NCBI GenBank assembly: GCA_002319915.1
Contig: DCFQ01000028.1
Location: 18,781-31,761, forward strand
DNA from: Bacteroidales bacterium UBA1800
GTDB taxonomy: Bacteria; Bacteroidota; Bacteroidia; Bacteroidales; VadinHA17
Length of the DNA: 12,981 bases
Direction of reading: 5' to 3'
Shown here: positions 1 to 6,787 of the stretch, in pieces
How positions within the stretch are numbered: position 1 is the first letter of the stretch
Layout: each line of letters begins with the position of its first letter
Position numbers and translations under genes: made by a program
The notes under the pieces: generated by a model
The model's input: only the letters and a program-made list of their open reading frames with translations
Database searches by the model: none
What the model was told of the DNA's origin: nothing

Positions 1-471
1 TACCAGGGCCCTTACCAGCGCAGTCCGCTGTGCTTCTCCTGCAGAGATGACATACGGGTACTTGCCTGCAAGGTTATGAATGCCGGTCCGTCTCATCAGT
101 TCCTCCGCATACCGGACCCTGTCATTATACTCCCTGTCATCCGGTTTCGACGGGATAAGAGGGAGAAGAATATTTTCGCTGACTGTGAGATACGGCAGAA
201 GCAGGTGGTCCTGGAAAACAAACCCGATGTTCCTGTTTCTGTAGTATGCCGAGTCTTTCTGATCGTAGGTCAGGATATTCCTTCCATGGTAGAGAATACT
301 TCCGCCGTCGGGTCTGTCGAGCAGTCCGATTATATTCAGGAGAGTGGTCTTCCCCGATCCTGAAGGCCCTGTAACGGAAATGGACTCACCCTCACCGACC
401 TCAAGGTCCAGGCCGTCGAGAACAACTCCACGCTGCCTGAAGGACTTGGTCAGATTGCTAATTTTGAGCAT
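1..471 (-). CDS. ABC transporter ATP-binding protein, LolD/MacB-like (partial, C-terminus beyond window)
   Basis: Cytoplasmic ATPase subunit of an ABC transporter; ATP hydrolysis would power a permease whose gene should lie beyond the left edge. The 157 visible residues begin MLKISNLTKSF. A Walker A motif GPSGSGKTT spans about residues 35-43, the Q-loop glutamine is near residue 87 in VFQDHLLLPYLT, and an ABC signature is visible as ISAGEAQR near 142-149, with Ala in place of the usual second Gly. Walker B and the H-loop are cut off by the window edge. The pattern is closest to the LolD/MacB/FtsE-like group that pairs with FtsX-type permeases, but the substrate cannot be told. The ATG sits one base after the stop of the glycosyltransferase gene, so the two are probably co-translated. 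The family call is firm; the subfamily is inferred. Confidence 0.93.
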   Translation of the reverse strand, partial: MLKISNLTKSFRQRGVVLDGLDLEVGEGESISVTGPSGSGKTTLLNIIGLLDRPDGGSILYHGRNILTYDQKDSAYYRNRNIGFVFQDHLLLPYLTVSENILLPLIPSKPDDREYNDRVRYAEELMRRTGIHNLAGKYPYVISAGEAQRTALVRALV

Positions 472-472
472 T

Positions 473-1762
473 TTAAGCCAGTTTTAGGTACACTTCCAAG
501 AGATTATTTGACATTGAATCGAGGGAGTACTTCTCCACAACATTTTTCCGACCGGCCCGGCCGAGCCCTGCCCGGAGGTCGGGGTCAGCCAGCACCCTGT
601 AAAGTGTGTTCGACAGTTCATCAACACTGTCGGGATCATAAATTATTCCTCCCTGAGTGCCACTGACTATTTCGGGAAATGCACCCGTTGAGGGCTGGAT
701 CACTGGAACCCCTGCAGCGTTGGCTTCCAGAATATAGAGTCCGTACCCGTCATATTTACGTACCGGAACACTCAGGAGACTGATGCTTTCGAAGAATCTC
801 CTTTTTCCGAAAGCCTGGAAATCATGATGTATCTTCAGGGAATCCATATATCCTCTTTTCCTTATCTTCCCGAGCTGCTCCGAAACGAATGGTTTGTCAT
901 CGCCTGTGAATCCTCCGCAGATATGCAAAGAAAGAGCGTCAATTCTTTTTTCCGACTTAAGCTGAATGAAGGAATCCACTATCCTGTCAAACCCGTTCAT
1001 CCTGTTGAACCTGCAAAGGTATCCGATGGATGGCCGGTTCACATTTACGGGGTCCTGCGATGTGGCTCCGGGATCGATACCTATCGGCACTACATGAATA
1101 TTTTTGCCTGACAGCCCGGTTTTTGAAATGAAGAGCTCCCGGAAATAACTGCTCGGTGTCACGAAAGCGTCAACATTCTCAGCTTCTGCAGCGATCATCT
1201 TCCAGGAATTTGTCCTGTAGGGCTCCTTCATCTCTTCGATCCAGTCATCTTCATTAAGGATTGAACACACTATCCGGACGTCAGCCCGCTTCCTGAGCTG
1301 GCGGGCAAGTCCAATGATAAGCGCGTTTGAAAGGTGTATTATATCCGGTTTCCCCCCTGCGACAAGGTAATTTACAAGCCTGTTCACCTCATGCTCCCGG
1401 AAGGTATTATCACCGCGAATCATGTTAAGTGTCAGTTCCTCAAGACCATCGGTGCGGGTTGTTCCGGCCTGCCTGGCAGCTATCCGGAGCATCGGGCCTG
1501 AATCGAAAAGCTTATCCAGGAAATCGGGTGCTTTTCTGAAAATGGGGACTTTCTCCCTGAGGTACATTGATATCGCCCCGAAGAAAACGTGACTGTCGAA
1601 ACCCTGGTCCTCCACGGAGCTGTCGGGAGGAAGATACAGGGGTATAGCTGAAGCGGTGATGCCGTCGGCCTTCCGCATCGCCTTCATGTAGAGCATGTCG
1701 CGGTAGCAATTGCTGCAGTAGAAGGATCCGCCGGAACCCGTGATAAGAAAAACGACTCTCAT
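473..1762 (-). CDS. Glycosyltransferase family 4 (GT-B fold) with N-terminal CxxC motif
   Basis: Predicted cytoplasmic glycosyltransferase of 429 residues that would transfer a sugar from an activated donor; acceptor and product are unknown. The N-terminal GT-B half opens with MRVVFLITGSGGSFYCSNCYRD, where C16 and C19 form a CxxC in the glycine-rich loop. The C-terminal half has the acceptor-side turn VVPIGIDP (about 224-231), the IGYLCRFNRMNGFDRI segment that starts the donor domain (about 246-261), and the donor-binding stretch DGYGLYILEANAAGVPVIQP (338-357). The usual EX7E pair of GT4 enzymes is here D338 and E346, so the first Glu is Asp. The length is normal for GT4 and no signal peptide or membrane span is visible. 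It lies 71 bases downstream of a PQQ-like propeller gene and one base upstream of the ABC ATPase gene. The fold is confident; the pathway is unknown. Confidence 0.9.
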   Translation of the reverse strand: MRVVFLITGSGGSFYCSNCYRDMLYMKAMRKADGITASAIPLYLPPDSSVEDQGFDSHVFFGAISMYLREKVPIFRKAPDFLDKLFDSGPMLRIAARQAGTTRTDGLEELTLNMIRGDNTFREHEVNRLVNYLVAGGKPDIIHLSNALIIGLARQLRKRADVRIVCSILNEDDWIEEMKEPYRTNSWKMIAAEAENVDAFVTPSSYFRELFISKTGLSGKNIHVVPIGIDPGATSQDPVNVNRPSIGYLCRFNRMNGFDRIVDSFIQLKSEKRIDALSLHICGGFTGDDKPFVSEQLGKIRKRGYMDSLKIHHDFQAFGKRRFFESISLLSVPVRKYDGYGLYILEANAAGVPVIQPSTGAFPEIVSGTQGGIIYDPDSVDELSNTLYRVLADPDLRAGLGRAGRKNVVEKYSLDSMSNNLLEVYLKLA

Positions 1763-1780
1763 AATTTAATTTCTCTTTTA

Positions 1781-1810
1781 CCCTCTGTGCTCCTCAGTGC
1801 TCTCTGTGTA
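1781..1810. repeat. CTCTGTG-type short intergenic repeat
   Basis: The 71-base gap between the glycosyltransferase start and the preceding propeller stop is largely made of near-repeats: CTCTGTG at 1783-1789, CTCAGTG at 1793-1799 and CTCTGTG at 1802-1808. The spacings are 10 and 9 bases. It lies about 20 bases upstream of the glycosyltransferase ATG, so it would form part of the leader between the two genes. Similar CTCTGTG/CACAGAG strings are, to my recollection, scattered between genes in many environmental bacterial genomes. No hairpin-plus-T-run is visible, so I do not call it a terminator. Confidence 0.5.
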
Positions 1811-1833
1811 AGTTCTTTATATCTGATAACACT

Positions 1834-2955
1834 TTATTTCTGTCCAAATGCCAGCAACCTTCCATCGTCCGTAAGAAAGTAAAACCCGTCCTTTGTGACT
1901 GCAGGAGAACCTGAAACAGGTGTACCGGCATTGAAGCTCCATAGCTTTTTCCCGGACGAAAGATCAAGCAAATAAATATACCCGTCGGTACTTCCGAAGA
2001 GAACCCTTCCCGGGCCAATCACAGCAGAACCTACCACACGGCCTTTCGTCCTGTACTTCCATACCAGCTTCCCTGAAGGCGCAGCGTAGCAATAAAGGAA
2101 CTTGTCCTCGTTCCCAATCACGACCATGTTGCTTCCTGCGGCCGGGGAAGCAAGAAATGATCCCGATCCGTCCCCTGCCGGAACCTTCCAGGCAATCTTC
2201 CGCCCGGCCAGATCAAGACAATACAGGTTACCATCATAATCGCCAAAGAAAGCCCTTCCGTTAAAGAGGGCAGGGGAGGCCGCAATATAGACACCTATCT
2301 GAACCGTGTCCTTTTCCTTTCCGCTGAGAGCATCCACAAATCTCACAATTCCGTCACATCCGCCGAAAATGATATTGTTATTGTTGAGGGCCGGCGTGCC
2401 GTTCACATAGTTTTCCGTCTCTACCTTCCATAACACCCTGCCCGAAGCTGGATCAACGCAATGAAGATAATAGTCATAGCTGCCGAAAATTATCCCCGAC
2501 TTTTTGCCTGATACAAAATAATTAGCCGACCCTGCGATCTGATTTTCGGTCTTATAGGTCCAATCAATCTTTCCTGTTAATTTATTAACACATCTCAGCG
2601 CCCCGTCGGCGGACCCTGCATAGAGCCTGCCGTTGAAAACAAGCGGGGGGGCATCGACAGAATTGCCTGCGTCGCTCTTCCACTTTAATTTACCGTCGCC
2701 GGAGACAGCGTACAATGATCCGTTTCCGCTGCCGAAAAAGATCAGTCCGTCGCTCACAACCGGTGACGATTTGGTCCCGCTTCCTGACGAAAAACTCCAT
2801 TTCAGTACTGGGGAAACGGGCAGAGGAAAGTCTGTTCGGCCTGAGAGGTCAGGGGCCCCCCTGAAACAGGGCCAGCCGTCTCCTCCGGTCTGGGCTCCGG
2901 TACTTAAGACGACATCAAGCAATAGGGCCGGGATGAGCATCTTCCTGATCGTCAT
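1834..2955 (-). CDS. Secreted eight-bladed PQQ-like beta-propeller protein (BamB-like fold)
   Basis: Exported beta-propeller of 373 residues. An N-terminal signal peptide (MTIRKMLIPALLLDVVLSTGA, cleavage probably near residue 21) is followed by a WPCFRG motif, the short form of the WPxFRG opening common to this family. Eight consecutive repeats of about 40 residues then follow, each of the form W-x-(S/A)SP-x-G-x-(I/V)-x-(F/G)GS-x-DG-x-LYxxD-x-(S/T)GK. That count fits one closed eight-bladed PQQ-like propeller. Four blades (2, 3, 5 and 6) carry Cys at the same strand position (LRCV, LHCV, LYCL, LYCY). It lacks the length and the vicinal Cys-Cys of PQQ alcohol dehydrogenases, so a binding or scaffold role is as likely as catalysis. 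Its ATG overlaps the upstream stop as ATGA (2952-2955), suggesting translational coupling with the membrane-bound propeller gene. The substrate is unknown. Confidence 0.88.
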   Translation of the reverse strand: MTIRKMLIPALLLDVVLSTGAQTGGDGWPCFRGAPDLSGRTDFPLPVSPVLKWSFSSGSGTKSSPVVSDGLIFFGSGNGSLYAVSGDGKLKWKSDAGNSVDAPPLVFNGRLYAGSADGALRCVNKLTGKIDWTYKTENQIAGSANYFVSGKKSGIIFGSYDYYLHCVDPASGRVLWKVETENYVNGTPALNNNNIIFGGCDGIVRFVDALSGKEKDTVQIGVYIAASPALFNGRAFFGDYDGNLYCLDLAGRKIAWKVPAGDGSGSFLASPAAGSNMVVIGNEDKFLYCYAAPSGKLVWKYRTKGRVVGSAVIGPGRVLFGSTDGYIYLLDLSSGKKLWSFNAGTPVSGSPAVTKDGFYFLTDDGRLLAFGQK

Positions 2956-4646
2956 TTGGAAATGCAGTATAAATTGTTTTTCGACCTTATAAAGATTTTT
3001 CCTTCCGAAAATGCCGGAGTAGCATCGGTATTTTCCCCTAACGGTGATTCACCGACAAGAGTAAATTCCTTATCTGCCCGGGCTATGTGCATTATCCCGG
3101 TCCTGTCGAGGAAATAGACATTGCCTCCCGCGATCACCGGGGAAGAATAAATTGGGTTATTGAAATAGTGGCTCCACAGAGTGTCGCCCTTCTCCGAATT
3201 ATAGCAAGCTGCATCGCCATTCCCGGTGGCCACGAACAGATACTGATCATTTGCAGCCGGACTCGATACATCCGGGGTAAAAGTATTGTCTTCCCATGCC
3301 GGCGAATTATCCTTTCCCGGCTTCATTGCGATTATCTTGTAGTAATCGGTCACGGCATAGACCAGCGTGCTGTTTACTGCAAGGGAGGGAGCAACATCCC
3401 CCGAAACGCCAGGCTGGCTCCACAACTCCTGGCCCGTTTCCGGATCATAAGCGCTGACATTTGGATTCCCGTTAATGATCACCTGTGGCTGACCTCCGAA
3501 GGTCGCCAGAACAGGGGAGGAGTTAACGGGCCTTCCGGTCCTGGCGGTTTCCCACTTCTTTTCCCCGGTCTTTAAATCGAGCCCGAGTATTGCTATCTTT
3601 TCCTGGCTATCGAACTGAACAAGCAGCGTATTGTTGCAGATAAGCAGGGATGAAGAGAATCCGTATGTGCCTCCCGGAACGCCGATATTCTTTCCCCAGG
3701 CCAGTTTACCGTCATGGTCGAAACAAACCAGGTTCCCGTTTCCAAAAATTGCACATACATAATCCTGGTTCACCGCGGCAGTCGGCACTGCCATGCCTGC
3801 TTCGGCATCGGATTCGGGCACTTCCGCCGATGCTCCCTGGAAATCCAGACCTGATCCCGTCCAGATAATATGCCCATCATTCTTATCAATGCAGTATACT
3901 TCCAGTACATTGTTCCCGGCTCCTGTTATAAACAACTTCTCTTTCCAGATCACCGGGGAGTTTTTACCGGGGTTGGGAGTCGCTGTTATCCACTTTATAT
4001 TCTTGCCGCTGGCCCCGTCCCAGCTTGTCGGATAACTTTCTCCGCCGGCAACGCCATGGCTTCCATCTCCCCTGAAGAACGGCCAGTTGACAGCATCCGG
4101 GAGATCCGAAGCAAGAGGATGAGCTGCAGTTGTCCTGGCAGCCGGCGGCGATCCTGGTTTTCTACCGGGTGAAGGAAGTTCCCGTCTCATAACAAATGAA
4201 GAAACAATTGCAAGAAGTGTCACGGATGCTCCTGCAATCAGCAGGTATTTACGGTAGTTCCGTCGTTCTGCAATTATGTCGGGCCTGCCGGGAAGCAGGG
4301 AGCGGGCAGGTTTTTCATTTCCCGCAATGAGCCTGCGGAACAATACAAAAGCGATCGCACCGGCAAGAAGCAGATAAGTCCCGGTTTCCACCTGCCACCT
4401 CGATGAAAAATAGGCCCGGCGGGCCATCAGGTCCATTGCCCTCACCTGTTCTGCAAGGTCCCTGTTCTCCGGATCCCGGTCAAACTGGTCCTTTACTGCC
4501 TGAAGCGAAGGATTTGAGGTAGGATCTATTTTTTTCAGCTGGACCAGGCTCAGCAACATGGAAATGGCAATCACCAGGGTAAAGATACCGGCTGCCAGGC
4601 TTATGCCTTTGAATGCGCTTATCTGCTTATCCGAATACTTTGTCAT
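2952..4646 (-). CDS. Membrane-anchored PQQ-like beta-propeller with three predicted TM segments
   Basis: Protein of 564 residues joining a membrane domain to an extracytoplasmic PQQ-like propeller. Hydrophobic spans lie at about 13-36, 86-104 and 134-152. Between spans 1 and 2 is a charged, probably helical stretch (about 40-84). A Pro/Ala-rich linker (about 157-180) leads to NWPFFRGDGSHG (187-198), the WPxFRG opening of the propeller. Blade repeats such as SSPVL, LDLKTGEKKWET and YDPETGQELWSQ run to the C-terminal NLYCISK. I chose ATG 4646 because it overlaps the upstream Fe-S gene stop as ATGA, exactly as this gene does with its downstream neighbour. An in-frame ATG at 4682 would add 12 residues and lengthen the overlap. 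Sitting between the NapH-like protein and the soluble propeller, it may tether the propeller to the membrane Fe-S unit (inferred). Function unknown. Confidence 0.87.
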   Translation of the reverse strand: MTKYSDKQISAFKGISLAAGIFTLVIAISMLLSLVQLKKIDPTSNPSLQAVKDQFDRDPENRDLAEQVRAMDLMARRAYFSSRWQVETGTYLLLAGAIAFVLFRRLIAGNEKPARSLLPGRPDIIAERRNYRKYLLIAGASVTLLAIVSSFVMRRELPSPGRKPGSPPAARTTAAHPLASDLPDAVNWPFFRGDGSHGVAGGESYPTSWDGASGKNIKWITATPNPGKNSPVIWKEKLFITGAGNNVLEVYCIDKNDGHIIWTGSGLDFQGASAEVPESDAEAGMAVPTAAVNQDYVCAIFGNGNLVCFDHDGKLAWGKNIGVPGGTYGFSSSLLICNNTLLVQFDSQEKIAILGLDLKTGEKKWETARTGRPVNSSPVLATFGGQPQVIINGNPNVSAYDPETGQELWSQPGVSGDVAPSLAVNSTLVYAVTDYYKIIAMKPGKDNSPAWEDNTFTPDVSSPAANDQYLFVATGNGDAACYNSEKGDTLWSHYFNNPIYSSPVIAGGNVYFLDRTGIMHIARADKEFTLVGESPLGENTDATPAFSEGKIFIRSKNNLYCISK

Positions 4647-5935
4647 TGTGTTTTTGCCTTTACTGGACAGAATTTGAAACATTTACCGCAACTGTAGCAT
4701 CGCCCCCTGTCAGGTTCATATTCGGTCCTGATATTCCTGATTGTGAACCTGAACAAACCAATTCCGAGCGAAAGACCAAGAAAAATTCCGACCCAGGGAG
4801 CTCCTTTTCTGAATCTGCCCGTGATCCGGGCCTCTTCAGCATACAGGCTGTCTTCCGTCTTTCCGGATTCGAGGAAAGCCGTTGCAGCTTTGGAAGTTGC
4901 TTTTATCCCTTTGTCCCTTTCAAGCTTTATCTCCCTGGCAAGCCTTACATCTGCACTGGCTCCCGAAAGGACCGGTGAAAGGTTGTACATTAAGATCCCA
5001 AGTCCTGCAGCAAGAACCGGAACAATTAATAAATAAGGCAATGAGCCATTGAAAGGCTTTGAGACCTGCTCATCCTCCCTGACAGCATCTGACCGGAGGA
5101 TCGCGTCATAAGGGCAGCCGGATTCGCAAAGCCGGCAGCTCTTGCATTCATCAGGCGATATCTTCAGGTGTCTGACCGAAAATGAGGAGAATATCCTTTG
5201 AAGTACTCCGTGAGGGCAGAGGTACCTGCAATAGGGCCTGTTCACAAAGATCCCCGTGATCAGGAGCAGGGAACCGAATATCACCATTGTGTAGGGTGCC
5301 TCACGCCTGAATATGCCCACAAATGGATCGTACCTGCAAATTATGAAATCACTTCCGGTGGCTGAGAAAAGTACCGCAAGCCCAAGGTAAACGAACGGAA
5401 TTGCTGAAAGCGTAGAGTTCAGCCAGACAGGTACCCTTACCTGCCTGAACCCTGTAAGTTCCTGGATCGCGCCCATCGGGCAGACTGAAGCACAGAAAAC
5501 CCGTCCGAACAAGAGGGCGAATAAAAGCGGGACCATGAAGAACATCAGCACGGACAAAGGGATCGCATAGTCTTTACTGAAGAGGGCCAGCGAAATATTC
5601 TGAACTGATCCTATGGCACAGATGCAACCCTGCCTGTAAAAGCCAAAATAGGCGAGCGAAAAGACCGACATCAGCAGGATGCCCTTTCGTGACCTCTTTT
5701 TAATTACCATCCAGGAAGTTATACTCAGTGCAATTACCAGAACCGCAACATCAACGTATTCCCAAATCGGGCCGCGCTGATCAGGGTACTGGCGCTCCGG
5801 GAAAACATATCCTCCCTCAAACTCCGGCCTGGGAAACCTTTGCGGCTGCTGTTGCTGGGCGGAAAGCACTGCATGCCAGATCAGCATTATTATGACCGCT
5901 GTGTAAGAGATGTATCTCTGAAACTTATTTTTCAT
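4643..5935 (-). CDS. Polytopic 4Fe-4S membrane protein, NapH/MauN/NosR C-terminal-like
   Basis: Inner-membrane electron-transfer protein of 430 residues. A signal-anchor-like span (10-26) is followed by a Gln/Pro-rich loop and further spans near 61-78, 85-100, 124-145, 177-196, 214-232, 299-320 and 381-398. Cysteine motifs in order are GCICAIG (C104, C106), CASVCP (C148, C152), C200, CRYLCP (C236, C240), a full CxxCxxCxxxCP at 264-275 and a second full one at 413-424. Two CxxxCP motifs plus two [4Fe-4S] sites are the hallmark of the NapH family, which with NapG oxidises quinol. A segment of about 60 residues separates the last two spans, and the second ferredoxin motif lies at the extreme C-terminus. 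It starts 12 bases after the Tat ferredoxin stop, consistent with a NapG/NapH-like pair. No nitrate or nitrous-oxide reductase gene is visible, so the electron acceptor is unknown. Confidence 0.9.
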   Translation of the reverse strand: MKNKFQRYISYTAVIIMLIWHAVLSAQQQQPQRFPRPEFEGGYVFPERQYPDQRGPIWEYVDVAVLVIALSITSWMVIKKRSRKGILLMSVFSLAYFGFYRQGCICAIGSVQNISLALFSKDYAIPLSVLMFFMVPLLFALLFGRVFCASVCPMGAIQELTGFRQVRVPVWLNSTLSAIPFVYLGLAVLFSATGSDFIICRYDPFVGIFRREAPYTMVIFGSLLLITGIFVNRPYCRYLCPHGVLQRIFSSFSVRHLKISPDECKSCRLCESGCPYDAILRSDAVREDEQVSKPFNGSLPYLLIVPVLAAGLGILMYNLSPVLSGASADVRLAREIKLERDKGIKATSKAATAFLESGKTEDSLYAEEARITGRFRKGAPWVGIFLGLSLGIGLFRFTIRNIRTEYEPDRGRCYSCGKCFKFCPVKAKTQ

Positions 5936-5947
5936 TCAGATTCCGGC

Positions 5948-6607
5948 TTAGCAACTTTGACTCAACTCAATATCAGGCGGGAAATCCCATTTGTGAAACG
6001 GCGGCCTCACCTTCATCATTCTCGCCACCTTGGCCCTGTTTTCAGCACCTTCATCCTTCCTGATATACGGCCGGGAGGCAGGTACCCTGATAACAGCATC
6101 CGACGGGCACTTACGGGCAATTGCACACTGATTGCAGTTCTGGCAGAGATTGTGCATGATCTGAAGGTACAGCGACCCATTGCCGAAATCCCCGCATCCC
6201 TTTACGCATTTTGAACACCCGTCGCACAGCTTTTCATCAATCGTGTACTCAAAATACGGCTCCTCAACGAACCTCCTGGTTATGGCACCGGTAGGGCAGA
6301 GCTGATCCTCGGCTGCGGTGCTGTATTTCTTTGCTCCCTGGCGAAGATAACCCGGACAAAAATCACAATACCCGCACATTGGATTTGCATTTGTGCATTT
6401 GACCGCCGAGGGTGTCATAATGCAGTTGGTCCTGCATTGCTCGCAGGCTGTACATTTCATTGGATCGATCTGCCAAACGTAGCCTCTGACCTTTTCCTTC
6501 TTACTGAGGACAACCGGGATTGCTGCCAGCGGAATGATTGCAGCCAGCCTCCCCGCGGTCTTTACAAATTCCCTCCTTGTACTGAATTTATCTTCTTTCG
6601 ACTCCAT
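5948..6607 (-). CDS. Tat-exported polyferredoxin, NapG/MauM-like, about four [4Fe-4S] clusters
   Basis: Fe-S electron carrier of 219 residues. A twin-arginine signal, STRREFVKT (residues 9-17), precedes a hydrophobic segment (about 20-34), so it is predicted to be folded with its clusters and exported through Tat. Cysteines: C52/55/58/62 (CxxCxxCxxxC), C71/78/81/84 (the last in CDFCP), C104 (LCPTGAI), C128/131/134/138 (CxxCxxCxxxC), C155/158/161/167 (the last in KCPSDAV), and a lone C219 at the C-terminus. The 17 internal cysteines suffice for four [4Fe-4S] clusters, as in NapG. It begins two bases after the four-cysteine peptide gene and ends 12 bases before the NapH-like gene. By homology in arrangement, electrons would pass from the membrane partner to this protein in the periplasm and on to an unidentified acceptor. 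The family is confident; the partner is inferred. Confidence 0.9.
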   Translation of the reverse strand: MESKEDKFSTRREFVKTAGRLAAIIPLAAIPVVLSKKEKVRGYVWQIDPMKCTACEQCRTNCIMTPSAVKCTNANPMCGYCDFCPGYLRQGAKKYSTAAEDQLCPTGAITRRFVEEPYFEYTIDEKLCDGCSKCVKGCGDFGNGSLYLQIMHNLCQNCNQCAIARKCPSDAVIRVPASRPYIRKDEGAENRAKVARMMKVRPPFHKWDFPPDIELSQSC

Positions 6608-6609
6608 GA

Positions 6610-6783
6610 TTACCGTAGCAAATATTTAGAACAATCAGACTTCCCGTAGCAAATCCCGGCTCCGGGGCAAGTTGTGCAGGCGGATGCTCTGGAAACCTTT
6701 CTTCCTGTTAATAATGCGATCCAGGCAAGGAAAGCCAGCAAAACATACCTGATCAATTTCTTCAGAAACCTTTTCCTGTCCAT
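6610..6783 (-). CDS. 57-residue membrane-anchored four-cysteine peptide
   Basis: Small reading frame, easy to miss because of its length. It fills the space between its neighbours: four bases after the propeller stop (6788) and two bases before the Tat ferredoxin start (6607). The peptide begins with a basic MDRKRFLKKLIR, has one hydrophobic span at about 13-26, and ends with a tail containing C36, C39, C45 and C51 (C-x2-C-x5-C-x5-C, ACTTCPGAGICYGKSDCSK). The basic N-terminus predicts an N-in topology with the cysteines outside, on the same side as the exported ferredoxin. The four cysteines could bind an iron-sulfur cluster or another metal, or form disulfides; none of this is proven. The perfect packing and motif content argue for a real gene. 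I do not recognise the family. Confidence 0.78.
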   Translation of the reverse strand: MDRKRFLKKLIRYVLLAFLAWIALLTGRKVSRASACTTCPGAGICYGKSDCSKYLLR

Positions 6784-6787
6784 ACAC

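Noticed and set aside
76..363. Plus-strand open frame antisense to the ABC ATPase gene
   Set aside because: The opposite strand encodes a protein with Walker A, Q-loop and ABC signature motifs; the plus-strand product has no recognisable features.
4647..4682. Upstream start ATG 4682 for the membrane-anchored propeller
   Set aside because: It lengthens the overlap with the Fe-S gene to 40 bases and adds a polar 12-residue leader; ATG 4646 makes the same ATGA overlap seen at the next junction.
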